Positions 8,276-16,977 of a stretch of 64,000 bases of DNA are shown one piece after another. A model generated the notes under the pieces. It was not told the DNA's origin. It searched no databases and saw nothing but the letters and a program-made list of their open reading frames with translations. Within the stretch, counting starts at the first letter, position 1. Every line of letters begins with the position of its first letter. Position numbers and translations under genes: made by a program. This DNA comes from Mannheimia granulomatis (GTDB lineage Bacteria; Pseudomonadota; Gammaproteobacteria; Enterobacterales; Pasteurellaceae): assembly GCF_013377255.1 (NCBI RefSeq), contig NZ_CP016614.1, positions 2,116,501 through 2,180,500 on the forward strand, given 5' to 3'.

Positions 8276-9997
8276 TTAGTTTAATTTTTGATAAAAATCG
8301 TTTACTAAACGCTCAATATCTGCTGAGGTCGGTTGAGCTAACGCCTCGTCGGCTAATGCCTTAGCATCAGCAAAATTAATCGAACGAATCAATTTTTTCA
8401 CATGAGGGACAGAAATACCGCTCATACTAAACTCGTCTAAGCCCATACCAAGTAATAATGCTGTTGCACGCACATCACCTGCTAACTCACCACACATACC
8501 GGTCCATTTGCCTTCAGCATGTGAAGCATCGATAACTTGTTTGATTAAATTTAATACTGATGGGCTTAACGGATTATATAAGTGAGCAATAATTTCATTA
8601 CCACGATCAACCGCTAAAGTGTACTGAGTTAAGTCATTTGTGCCGATACTAAAGAAATCAACCTCTTTTGCTAGATGACGCGCATTCACCGCAGCAGATG
8701 GTGTTTCTACCATAATACCAAGTTTCAGATCTTCATCAAAAGCATAGCCTTCAGCACGTAATTGATCTTTTAATTCCGCTACAATTGATTTTAATAAACG
8801 GATTTCTTCAACCGAAATAATCATCGGGAACATAACGGCTAAATTACCAAACGCAGAAGCACGTAATACCGCACGCAATTGTGTATCTAGAATTTCACGA
8901 CGAGTGAAACCGATACGTACCGCACGCCAACCTAAGAACGGGTTCATTTCTTTTGGTAAATCCAAGTATGGTAACTCTTTATCACCACCGATATCCATCG
9001 TGCGAAGAATCACTAAATTATTGCCCATCGCTTCTACAATTTCTTTATAGGCTTGGAACTGTTCCTCTTCGCCGGGTAATTGAGCACGATCCATAAATAA
9101 GAATTCAGTACGGTATAAACCAACGGCTTCGCCACCATTACGTAGAACACCCTCAATATCACGAATTGTCCCGATATTACCTGCCACATCCACTTTGTGT
9201 CCGTCTAAAGTTTGTGCCGGAAGCTCTTTCAATTTGGCAAGTTCTGCTTTTTCTGCACTCAGTTTCTCTTGTAATACTTTAAATTCAGTAATTTCTGCTT
9301 CTGAAGGGTTTAAATGCACTTCATTGTTTACTGCATCTAAAATAAGCAGATCACCTGTTTTGACTAATGAGGTAACATTATTTGTACCAAAAATTGCAGG
9401 AAGCTCTAATGAACGAGCCATAATAGAAGTGTGAGAAGTGCGGCCACCAATATCGGTTACAAAGCCTAATACTTTATCTAAATTTAATTGTGCCGTTTCG
9501 GAAGGAGTTAAATCGTAAGCAACTAAAATGACTTCATCTTGAATATCGCCTAAATCAACAATGTGCATATTCAAGATATTACGTACTAAACGATTTCCAA
9601 TATCACGAATATCGCCCGCACGTTCTTTTAAATATTCATCATCAATTTCAGCTAGCATTGACGCTTGCATTTCAATCACTTTACTTGCAGCAACATCAGC
9701 AGTGACTAAGTTCTCAGCAAGGTAACTTAAAATTTCTTCTTCAAGCTCCTCATCTTCTAAGATCATCAAATGACCTTCGAAAATAGCTTCTTTTTCTTCA
9801 CCCAACGTACGACGTGCTTTTTCTTTAATGGCAGTTAATTGAGTTGCGGCTTTTGTACGCCCTTCAAAGAATTTTGCTTTTTCAGTTTCAATTTCACTTT
9901 CGGTAATTTTACGAGTGTTAAGTACAATCGGCTCTTCTTTTAGAACTAAAGCCTTACCAAATACTGCACCTGGGGAGGCTGCGATACCTGTAATCAT
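8276..9997 (-). CDS. ptsI: PTS enzyme I
   Basis: Phosphoenolpyruvate-protein phosphotransferase, first enzyme of the PTS relay. The 573-residue product has the phosphohistidine motif GGRTSHTSIMARS with His189 at the same position as in E. coli. The C-terminal PEP-binding half shows RTEFLFMDR, MVETPSAAV and FSIGTNDLTQY, with the active cysteine in GMCGELAGD. It is separated from ptsH by 115 bases containing a terminator-like hairpin, and from crr by 83 bases. Confidence 0.97.
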   Translation of the reverse strand: MITGIAASPGAVFGKALVLKEEPIVLNTRKITESEIETEKAKFFEGRTKAATQLTAIKEKARRTLGEEKEAIFEGHLMILEDEELEEEILSYLAENLVTADVAASKVIEMQASMLAEIDDEYLKERAGDIRDIGNRLVRNILNMHIVDLGDIQDEVILVAYDLTPSETAQLNLDKVLGFVTDIGGRTSHTSIMARSLELPAIFGTNNVTSLVKTGDLLILDAVNNEVHLNPSEAEITEFKVLQEKLSAEKAELAKLKELPAQTLDGHKVDVAGNIGTIRDIEGVLRNGGEAVGLYRTEFLFMDRAQLPGEEEQFQAYKEIVEAMGNNLVILRTMDIGGDKELPYLDLPKEMNPFLGWRAVRIGFTRREILDTQLRAVLRASAFGNLAVMFPMIISVEEIRLLKSIVAELKDQLRAEGYAFDEDLKLGIMVETPSAAVNARHLAKEVDFFSIGTNDLTQYTLAVDRGNEIIAHLYNPLSPSVLNLIKQVIDASHAEGKWTGMCGELAGDVRATALLLGMGLDEFSMSGISVPHVKKLIRSINFADAKALADEALAQPTSADIERLVNDFYQKLN

Positions 9998-10047
9998 AAT
10001 TGTGTCCTTATTTGAGACGGCTTAAAACCATCTGGATGTTGCATAGC

Positions 10048-10083
10048 AAAAACTTTATCGCGGTAGTAATCCACGATAAAGTT
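10048..10083 (-). terminator. Attenuator-like hairpin between ptsH and ptsI
   Basis: On the minus strand, 13-bp stem AACTTTATCGTGG/CCGCGATAAAGTT (one G-U pair) with a 7-base loop, running into TTTTT. It lies inside the operon, after ptsH and before ptsI, so partial termination would give more HPr than enzyme I. Confidence 0.7.
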
Positions 10084-10112
10084 ACATAAATCTTAATCCG
10101 AGACTAGAAAAA

Positions 10113-10370
10113 TTATTCTAAGGTAGGAATCAAATCTACTAAGAAATCAACTGCTTTTTGCTCATCTTCGCCATCAGCAGAAATTGTGATTGTTGTTCCT
10201 TGAGTTAAACCTAATGTTTGTAGTTTGAATAAACTTTTTGCACTGGCACTTTTACCGCCAGAGGTAACCGTAATTTCAGAAGTAAAACCTTTAGCTGCCT
10301 TAACAAACTCAGCCGCAGGGCGAGTGTGTAAACCATTAGGAGCTGTAATTACAACGTCTTTTGAGTACAT
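10113..10370 (-). CDS. ptsH: PTS phosphocarrier HPr
   Basis: Phosphate shuttle from enzyme I to the IIA proteins. The 85-residue product has the active-site motif PNGLHTRPAAEFV with His15, and the region GGKSASAKSLFKLQTLGL around Ser46. Length is exactly that of E. coli HPr. It is the first gene of the ptsH-ptsI-crr operon, transcribed leftward from the divergent ptsH-thiP region. Confidence 0.97.
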   Translation of the reverse strand: MYSKDVVITAPNGLHTRPAAEFVKAAKGFTSEITVTSGGKSASAKSLFKLQTLGLTQGTTITISADGEDEQKAVDFLVDLIPTLE

Positions 10371-10631
10371 AAAATATTCCTCTTAATATTGAAAGTTAAA
10401 AAAATTTAGGTTTATCAAACCAATTTGGAATTTAATGTTCGCAACTTTACTACAAATTAAAACTAAAAACATCTTAAAAAGTACAAAAACTTGTCGGTTC
10501 AGTATCATCAAAAGAATGTTTTTTAAGCTAAATTAAAAAAAATTTGCCAAATATCAAGATTCTAGCATACAGTCTGAAGTAAATGTTACAATAATTTAAA
10601 CGATATTCTTTACTTATCTAATTGGAGCAAT

Positions 10632-12206
10632 ATGCTTAGAACGCTAACCAAAACAACAGCATGGTTTACCTACTTTAGTATTATTGCACTATATTCGTTC
10701 AGTTTATGGGCATTGATACAATATCATCAAAACACCACCTTAATTGACGTTAATGATGTTCTTCATATTCTCACCTATAGCGGGCTTCAAGCTGCTCTTT
10801 CTGCTATTTTTTCACTCTTTTTAGGCAGCATATTGGCAAGATCATTTTTCTATTTAGAGTTTAAAGGTAAATATTTACTCTACAAAATCATCTCTTTCGT
10901 TTGGGCTTTACCCTCACTTGTGATCATTTTTGCCGTAATAGGTATTTTAGGAAATGCCGGCTGGCTGGCACAAATCTGCCAATTACTAGGAATAAATTGG
11001 CAATTTAATTTATATGGCTTGCAAGGAATCTTAATTGCTCACTGTCTGTTTAATATTCCATTGGTCATGAAATATTATTTCAACGGATTAGCATTGATCC
11101 CAAGTAGCCGCTTTCAACTTGCGGCTCAGCTCAATTTAAAAGGCTGGCAATTTATCCGAATTGTCGAGTTACCTATTATCAAAACATTCTTACCCTATAT
11201 ATTTATGACTGTATTTTTGGTCTGCTTTACCAGCTTTCCAATCGTACTAATGCTCGGTGGCAGCCCAAAATACAGCACACTGGAAGTGGCTATTTATCAA
11301 GCGGTTACTTTTGAGTTTGATTTTGCAAAAGCTGTCATTTTAATCGCTGTACAATTTATTTTAGGTCTATGCTTACAACTCGTCATGCATGCGGTTTCTA
11401 TCAATACATTAAAACAATTCAACCAACAACCAAACCGCATAGATATTTGGAAACCAACTCCAATAGGGCTTAGTAAACTGTGGCTACAAGCGGTCATTTT
11501 TTTGCAAAGTTTTGCAATAATTCTACCGCTTGCAACAGTTTTTTGGTCAGGCATTTCGGTTTCTCATCTTAGTGAGCGCTTGCTTAATGCAGAATTATGG
11601 AAAGCTATTCAATTCTCTTTAGGACTCAGCTTGATTTCCGCTGTTTTTGCGGTGGGTGTCAGCTATATTATTGCTCTCGAAACTCGACAACAGCTTTATA
11701 CAAAAGCAACATTTCGCTACAGTATTTTAGGCAGCGTAGCAATTTATCCTCTCTTACTGCCCATATTCTTACTCTCTGTTGGCTTATTTATTTTATTGAT
11801 GAATCACGATCTCACTACCCAAGAATTATTTATTCTGGTGGGAATCTGTAATGGCTTAACCTTACTCCCTTTTATCTATCCGACAATTTTTTCCTCCCTG
11901 TGGAATAGCTTAACCTCACATGATAAATTAGCCCAAAGTTTAGGCCTAAAAGGAATGACTCGCTGGTGGATTGTGGAAAAAAATTACCTTATTCGACCGC
12001 TTACCGGTGCCTTTGCACTCGCGATGTCATCAAGTTTAGGTAGCTTTGCCGTTATTGCTTTTTTTGGTAATCGAGATTTTAGTTCTCTACCTTACCTACT
12101 CTACCAACAGCTTGGTAGCTACCGTATCGAAGATGCCGCTGTTACTGCTTTGGTACTCATGTTATTCGCATTACTTCCATTTTTATTTATAAAGGATAAA
12201 ACATGA
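10632..12206 (+). CDS. thiP: Thiamine/TPP ABC transporter permease
   Basis: Inner-membrane permease of 524 residues with two halves of about six membrane helices each, the double-domain layout of ThiP and iron-type binding-protein permeases. Each half carries an EAA-like loop (for example AAQLNLKGWQFIRIVELPII at about 163-182 and AQSLGLKGMTRWWIVE in the second half). Its stop overlaps the start of thiQ by four bases, so the two are translationally coupled. The usual binding-protein gene thiB is not upstream, and no TPP riboswitch motif was seen in the 261-base leader. Assignment to thiamine rests on family similarity and pairing with ThiQ. Confidence 0.85.
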   Translation: MLRTLTKTTAWFTYFSIIALYSFSLWALIQYHQNTTLIDVNDVLHILTYSGLQAALSAIFSLFLGSILARSFFYLEFKGKYLLYKIISFVWALPSLVIIFAVIGILGNAGWLAQICQLLGINWQFNLYGLQGILIAHCLFNIPLVMKYYFNGLALIPSSRFQLAAQLNLKGWQFIRIVELPIIKTFLPYIFMTVFLVCFTSFPIVLMLGGSPKYSTLEVAIYQAVTFEFDFAKAVILIAVQFILGLCLQLVMHAVSINTLKQFNQQPNRIDIWKPTPIGLSKLWLQAVIFLQSFAIILPLATVFWSGISVSHLSERLLNAELWKAIQFSLGLSLISAVFAVGVSYIIALETRQQLYTKATFRYSILGSVAIYPLLLPIFLLSVGLFILLMNHDLTTQELFILVGICNGLTLLPFIYPTIFSSLWNSLTSHDKLAQSLGLKGMTRWWIVEKNYLIRPLTGAFALAMSSSLGSFAVIAFFGNRDFSSLPYLLYQQLGSYRIEDAAVTALVLMLFALLPFLFIKDKT

Positions 12207-12844
12207 TCAGACTTGATCTTCACTTTACCTATGAACAAATGAATATGCATTTTCAACTTATGGCAGAAAAGGGGGAAAAAATTGCAATAGTAGGCGAAAG
12301 TGGTGCAGGTAAAAGCACCTTGCTTAACTTAATTGCCGGCTTTGAAAAAGCTGAAAAAGGTGAGCTGTTTTTAAATGGAGAAAACCACACCAGTACCGAG
12401 GTAGCCGCACGCCCTGTTTCTATGCTGTTTCAAGATAATAATATCTTCCCGCATTTGAGCGTAGAACAAAATATCGGTTTAGCCTTAACTCCTAGCTTAT
12501 CACTCAATACCATACAAAAAGCTGAGATCAAAAATATTGCAAGCCAAATGGGGATTGCCGACTCTTTAAACCGTCGAGCAGACCAACTCTCGGGCGGGCA
12601 AAAACAACGCGTTGCTCTCGCCCGCACTTTATTAAGAGATAAACCGATTTTATTATTGGACGAACCTTTTTCTGCCCTTGATCCTAAACGAAGAGAGGAA
12701 CTACAGCAGATTGTACAAAAGATTTGCCAAAGTCGGCAGTTAACACTTTTAATGGTAACCCACCAGCTGGAAGAGAGCCGATTTCTGTTTGACAGAGTGC
12801 TAACAATTTCCTCCGGCAAAATCATTGAAGATAAAAAAATGTGA
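12203..12844 (+). CDS. thiQ: Thiamine ABC transporter ATPase
   Basis: ATP-binding subunit energising ThiP. The 213-residue protein has Walker A GESGAGKST (31-39), Q-loop FQDNNIFPHL, signature LSGGQKQRVALARTLL, Walker B ILLLDEPFSALDP and switch histidine MVTHQLEES. Length is that of the compact ThiQ group. Its start overlaps the thiP stop. Confidence 0.88.
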   Translation: MIRLDLHFTYEQMNMHFQLMAEKGEKIAIVGESGAGKSTLLNLIAGFEKAEKGELFLNGENHTSTEVAARPVSMLFQDNNIFPHLSVEQNIGLALTPSLSLNTIQKAEIKNIASQMGIADSLNRRADQLSGGQKQRVALARTLLRDKPILLLDEPFSALDPKRREELQQIVQKICQSRQLTLLMVTHQLEESRFLFDRVLTISSGKIIEDKKM

Positions 12845-12885
12845 TCTAGTTAACAATTTTGAAAATATTTCTCGTATTCCTCTTG

Positions 12886-12907
12886 TTAGCTAAACCGTTT
12901 TAGTTAA
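12886..12907. promoter_or_regulatory. Putative ScrR operator upstream of scrA
   Basis: 22-bp near-palindrome whose core is GCTAAACCGTTTTAG, with 9 of 11 positions symmetric around the central CG. It closely matches the site before scrK. It lies 39-60 bases before the scrA start, where a bound repressor would block initiation. Confidence 0.72.
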
Positions 12908-12945
12908 AATGCAACTGTTCAATTCTGATATTAAAGGTAATTACT

Positions 12946-14364
12946 ATGAATTTTTCAAAAATCGCTGAACAGACGATTGCCAAATTAGGTGGCAAAGACA
13001 ACATCACAACTCTTGCACATTGTGCAACCAGACTTCGTTTAACTCTTGCAGATGAAAGTAAAGTAGATAAAGAAGGTATTGAAAATATTGAAGGCGTAAA
13101 AGGTCAATTCTCAACTTCCGGTCAATACCAAATTATTTTCGGTTCAGGCACAGTAAACAGCGTGCATGCCGAAATGCAAAAACAGATGGGTATTGGCGAT
13201 ATGTCTACTTCTGAGGTAGCAGCCGCCGGTGCAGCAAATCAACCATTACTACAACGTTTAGTAAAAGGTTTAGCGGATATTTTCGTGCCAATTATTCCTG
13301 CTATCGTGGCGGGCGGTCTTTTAATGGGTATCCATTCGATGCTCACCTCCGTTGGCTTCTTCTGGGAAGGAGAATCTGTTGTCAGCCGTTATCCGGCAAT
13401 TGCGGATTTAGTAGATTTCATTAACACTATTGCCAACGCACCATTCGTCTTCTTACCGGTGCTACTGGGTTTCTCTGCAACCCGTAAATTCGGCGGTAAC
13501 CCGTTCTTAGGGGCGGCACTCGGTATGTTATTAGTTCACCCGGCATTGGCTGACGGATGGAACTATGCGAAAACCTTAATGGAAGGCAACATCAAATATT
13601 GGAATGTGTTAGGTTTAGAAATTGAGAAAGTGGGCTATCAAGGTACCGTCATTCCAACCATTGTATCGGCTTGGGTGTTGGCAACACTTGAAAAAACCTT
13701 CCGTCGTTTCGTGCCAAGCTATTTGGATAACCTAGTAACTCCAATGTTCTCACTGTTTATCGCAGGTGTGTTAGCGTTCACAATTATAGGCCCAATCGGT
13801 CGCCAAGCAGGGGATTTAATCACTCATGGTTTAACTTGGCTGTACGATACCTTAGGCTTTATCGGTGGCGGTGTCTTCGGTACGTTCTATGCTCCAATCG
13901 TCATTACCGGTATGCACCAAACCTTCATTGCGGTAGAAACTCAGTTGCTCACTAATATGGCAATCTCCGGTGGAACCTTTATCTTCCCAATCGCAGCAAT
14001 GTCTAACATTGCACAGGGTGCGGCGTGTTTAGGCGTGGCATTTGCGTTAAAAGATGCCAAAGTACGTGGTTTAGCGGTGCCTTCCGGTATCTCTGCATTA
14101 TTAGGCATCACTGAGCCTGCCATGTTTGGGGTGAACTTACGCTACCGCCAAGCCTTTATCGCGGCGATGATAGGCTCAGGTTTATCCAGTGCATTTATCG
14201 CGTTCTTTAACGTAAAAGCGCAAGCATTAGGTGCAGCAGGCTTCTTAGGAATTCCGTCAATCAAACCGGATAGCCTTGCGATGTATTCTGTCGGTATGGC
14301 GATTTCATTCGTAGTGGCATTTACCATTTCTGTAATCTGGGTGAAAAAAGCACACTCAAAATAA
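12946..14364 (+). CDS. scrA: Sucrose-specific PTS permease, EIIBC
   Basis: Inner-membrane enzyme that imports sucrose and phosphorylates it to sucrose-6-phosphate. The 472-residue protein starts with an EIIB domain (about 1-85) whose phosphorylated cysteine lies in LAHCATRLRL (Cys26). A IIC domain with about ten membrane helices follows from about residue 105, including the conserved GITEPAMFGVNLRY. No IIA domain is present, so Crr must serve. It stands alone on the plus strand, about 7 kb from scrK, behind its own operator-like palindrome and in front of a strong terminator. GC-rich codons compared with thiP are noticeable but not decisive. Confidence 0.92.
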   Translation: MNFSKIAEQTIAKLGGKDNITTLAHCATRLRLTLADESKVDKEGIENIEGVKGQFSTSGQYQIIFGSGTVNSVHAEMQKQMGIGDMSTSEVAAAGAANQPLLQRLVKGLADIFVPIIPAIVAGGLLMGIHSMLTSVGFFWEGESVVSRYPAIADLVDFINTIANAPFVFLPVLLGFSATRKFGGNPFLGAALGMLLVHPALADGWNYAKTLMEGNIKYWNVLGLEIEKVGYQGTVIPTIVSAWVLATLEKTFRRFVPSYLDNLVTPMFSLFIAGVLAFTIIGPIGRQAGDLITHGLTWLYDTLGFIGGGVFGTFYAPIVITGMHQTFIAVETQLLTNMAISGGTFIFPIAAMSNIAQGAACLGVAFALKDAKVRGLAVPSGISALLGITEPAMFGVNLRYRQAFIAAMIGSGLSSAFIAFFNVKAQALGAAGFLGIPSIKPDSLAMYSVGMAISFVVAFTISVIWVKKAHSK

Positions 14365-14381
14365 TGGCTGAATAGACATAC

Positions 14382-14411
14382 AAAGGGATTAAGTTTTCAC
14401 TTAATCCCTTT
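14382..14411 (+). terminator. scrA terminator
   Basis: 13-bp perfect stem AAAGGGATTAAGT/ACTTAATCCCTTT with a 4-base loop, 17 bases after the scrA stop. A second hairpin AACCGC/GCGGTT with ATTTTT follows at 14418-14442. It lies between convergent scrA and map and may act in both directions. Confidence 0.85.
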
Positions 14412-14459
14412 ATACTTAACCGCCTTACAAGCGGTTATTTTTCGCTTAAAATTTACAAG

Positions 14460-15263
14460 TTAGCTATTTTTCATAATACGAGAAATACGCCCGGACTCAA
14501 TTTCCTCATCACGAATGGTCAGTACTTCACAGCCTTCTTTAGTGACTACAATTTGATGTTCATATTGTGCAGAATGGCTTCTATCCTTAGTTTTCACCGT
14601 CCAACCATCACCCATTAAGCGAACTTCTTTCTTCCCTGCATTAACCATTGGTTCAATAGTAAAGACCATACCTTCTTTGAGTACCACACCACCATCATCC
14701 GCTGCATAATGAACTACTTGTGGCTCGCAGTGGAATTCTGTGCCTATTCCATGACCGCAGTATTCACGTACCACCGAGAAACCTTCTTTTTCTACATATT
14801 TTTGAATCGCTGTGCCAATTTCTTTCAACCGAATACCGGCTTTTACCGTACGAATACCGATATAAAGAGACTCAAGCGTAACATCCATTAAACGCTGATC
14901 GCGTACACTTGGCTCACCTACAACATACATCATTGAGTTATCACCATAGTAGCCGTCTTTAATGACCGTTACATCAATATTTAAAATATCTCCCTTTTTC
15001 AGTTTTTTATCATCGCTTGGAATACCATGACAAACCACCTCATTTAGAGAAATACAAACCGATTTGGGAAAGCCGTGATAGCCTAAACAGGCTGAGGTTG
15101 CCCCATTTTGCACAATATAATCGTGGCAAATTTTATCTAATTCGCCGGTAGTAATTCCCTCTTTTACATAAGGCTTAATCATCACTAATACATCTGAAGC
15201 TAATTTACAAGCTTCACGCAGTTTTTGAATTTCTTCTTCATTTCTTAACGGGATATTCTTCAT
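14460..15263 (-). CDS. map: Methionine aminopeptidase, type I
   Basis: Removes the initiator methionine from nascent proteins. The start at 15263 (MKNIPLRNEEEI) gives 267 residues, matching E. coli Map (264); an in-frame upstream extension of 22 codons lacks family similarity. The five metal ligands are visible in NIDVTVIKDGYYGDNS (two Asp), GHGIGTEFH (His), FTIEPMV (Glu) and YEHQIVV (Glu). It lies 75 bases downstream of yhhQ on the same strand and converges with scrA. Confidence 0.95.
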   Translation of the reverse strand: MKNIPLRNEEEIQKLREACKLASDVLVMIKPYVKEGITTGELDKICHDYIVQNGATSACLGYHGFPKSVCISLNEVVCHGIPSDDKKLKKGDILNIDVTVIKDGYYGDNSMMYVVGEPSVRDQRLMDVTLESLYIGIRTVKAGIRLKEIGTAIQKYVEKEGFSVVREYCGHGIGTEFHCEPQVVHYAADDGGVVLKEGMVFTIEPMVNAGKKEVRLMGDGWTVKTKDRSHSAQYEHQIVVTKEGCEVLTIRDEEIESGRISRIMKNS

Positions 15264-15338
15264 TTTCGCTTCTCTTATAAAAAAATTAGGGGGATTATAC
15301 TCTTTTTCGGCATAATCCCCAAACATCACTTCACATTT

Positions 15339-16004
15339 CTATTTCAAATCTAATTTCTTCATAATGAAATTTAGCATCACACCATAAAGCGGTAAAAATA
15401 ATAGAAGGCTCACAAAGAGTTTAAAAGCATAATCAACAGAGCCAATAGTAAACCAATGCTCTGCCATATATTCATCGCTGCTTTCATGAAATGCCACGGC
15501 GAAAAATACGAAAGTATCAATTAAAGTACCAAAAATGGTGGAACACATTGGTGCAAGCCACCAATGCTTGCCTTGCCGTAAACTATTAAACACAAATACA
15601 TCCAATAACTGCCCAACCAAATAGGCAGCAAAGCTGGCTAATGCAATACGAAAGACAAAGAAATTAAAATCTGCTAATGCGGAAAATCCTTGAAATTGGG
15701 TTTCAAAGAATAAGACTGAAATCACATAGCTAATAATCAATGCCGGAAACATCACCACAAAAATAATTTTTCTGGCAAGCACAGCGCCAAATACACGCAC
15801 AGTTAAATCGGTTGCTAAGAAAATAAAGGGAAATGTTAAAGTTCCCCACGTTGTCGGGATCATTAATTCCGTAAACGGCACTTGAACTTCAAAGCTAATT
15901 TGCACTAAATAGTTGCTGATTGCGATGATAAAAATGTGAAAAAGTGAAAGTAAAATAAGAGAACGACGTTTGTTCTCATCCGAAAAATAAGTTGTAAGGT
16001 TCAT
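15339..16004 (-). CDS. yhhQ: Queuosine precursor transporter, YhhQ family
   Basis: Inner-membrane protein of 221 residues with about six hydrophobic helices, belonging to the vitamin-uptake-like family (DUF165) that imports 7-deazaguanine precursors of queuosine (preQ0/preQ1). Characteristic stretches are PFIFLATDLTVRVFG (about 58-72) and YLVGQLLDVFVFN (about 131-143). Another queuosine gene, queH, lies at 35 kb. Its 5' leader holds a small pseudoknot-like element that could be a preQ1 sensor. Confidence 0.85.
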   Translation of the reverse strand: MNLTTYFSDENKRRSLILLSLFHIFIIAISNYLVQISFEVQVPFTELMIPTTWGTLTFPFIFLATDLTVRVFGAVLARKIIFVVMFPALIISYVISVLFFETQFQGFSALADFNFFVFRIALASFAAYLVGQLLDVFVFNSLRQGKHWWLAPMCSTIFGTLIDTFVFFAVAFHESSDEYMAEHWFTIGSVDYAFKLFVSLLLFLPLYGVMLNFIMKKLDLK

Positions 16005-16052
16005 ATTGTCTCCTTTTTAGCTAAACCAAAACTTGAGGTAAGGGAACTCAAG
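16005..16052 (-). promoter_or_regulatory. Candidate preQ1-type leader element before yhhQ
   Basis: Minus-strand leader: CTTGAG and CTCAAG form a short stem around the loop TTCCCTTAC, followed by an A-rich stretch that runs into the ribosome site AAAAAGGAGA. The short stem, the UUC and ACC loop bases, and the A-rich tail ending at the Shine-Dalgarno sequence resemble class I preQ1 riboswitches. The 3' tail is longer than usual, so this is tentative. Confidence 0.4.
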
Positions 16053-16196
16053 GGGGCAATATTCTATATATTTTCCAATAAAAATCAAGCCCAGACTATT
16101 TCCGAAAAGGAAATAATCAATCTATTAAAAACCTATTTATCAATTTTAAGTATACAGTAGAATATCGCTATTCAAACACAAAATAAGGAATAGATT

Positions 16197-16886
16197 ATGT
16201 TACAACTTAGAAAAGCAAATGAACGCGGCAATGGATCGTTTGACTGGCTTGAGAGCTACCATACTTTTTCATTCGCAAATTATTACGATCCGAAACACAT
16301 TCATTTTTCACATTTACGTGTAATCAATGAGGACTTTATTGCTCCAAATCACGGCTTTGGCAAGCACCCGCACGATAATATGGAAATTTTAACTTACGTG
16401 TTAAACGGCCGAGTGGCACACGAAGACAGTATGGGTAACAAAACCGAAGTAAAAGCGGGCGAATTTCAGATTATGTCGGCAGGTTCAGGCATTTTCCATT
16501 CGGAAGTAAACCCATCGGCAGAGGAAACTTTACACCTTTATCAAATTTGGATTATCCCAAATCAAAAGGATATTACGCCTCGCTACAGCCAAGACAAATT
16601 TGCCCCGCAAGAAGGTGCAACCTTGATTCTCTCGCCAAATGCAGAAGCAGGCTCATTTAAAATTTATCAGGATATGAAATTATGGCGTTACCAATATCCA
16701 ACGGTGAAAGCCGATAAAATCAGCTTAGATGCAAACCGCAGCTACTGGTTACAAGTGGTGAAAGGCGATTTAACCGTAAACGGGGTGAAACTACACACTA
16801 GCGATGCTCTAGGCATCCGCCAAGAAACTGTACTGGAAATTGCCGCTCAAGGCGATGTGGAATTTTTGTTGTTTGATTTAGTGTAA
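16197..16886 (+). CDS. Pirin-family protein (YhhW-like)
   Basis: A 229-residue bicupin with a metal site in the N-terminal cupin: HGFGKHPHDNMEILTYV supplies His residues at about 53-59, and a further His and Glu are in GIFHSEVN. E. coli YhhW (231 residues), a pirin with quercetin 2,3-dioxygenase activity in vitro, is the closest known type. The physiological substrate is not known. It is a single gene with its own start signal (AAGGAATAG), and ends in an uptake-signal dyad shared with hemB. Confidence 0.85.
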   Translation: MLQLRKANERGNGSFDWLESYHTFSFANYYDPKHIHFSHLRVINEDFIAPNHGFGKHPHDNMEILTYVLNGRVAHEDSMGNKTEVKAGEFQIMSAGSGIFHSEVNPSAEETLHLYQIWIIPNQKDITPRYSQDKFAPQEGATLILSPNAEAGSFKIYQDMKLWRYQYPTVKADKISLDANRSYWLQVVKGDLTVNGVKLHTSDALGIRQETVLEIAAQGDVEFLLFDLV

Positions 16887-16908
16887 TCAAAAGGTGTAAT
16901 TAAAAAAG

Positions 16909-16964
16909 CAAGCGGTCATTTTTCGCTAAAAATTTGCAAAATTTTATGAAAAAACGACCGCTTG
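16909..16964. terminator. Inverted uptake-signal pair between convergent pirin gene and hemB
   Basis: CAAGCGGTC (16909-16917) and GACCGCTTG (16956-16964), each flanked by A/T runs, form a dyad in the gap between the two converging genes; probably a bidirectional terminator. Confidence 0.6.
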
Positions 16965-16977
16965 TTGTATGACTTAT

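Noticed and set aside
10371..10631. TPP riboswitch before thiP or CRP site before ptsH
   Set aside because: The AT-rich divergent region shows neither the conserved TPP-element bases nor a TGTGA-N6-TCACA site.
16016..16030. ScrR-like half-site (TTTAGCTAAACC) before yhhQ
   Set aside because: Only one half matches; the other side has no symmetry, and the bases overlap the yhhQ leader and ribosome site. Likely coincidence.
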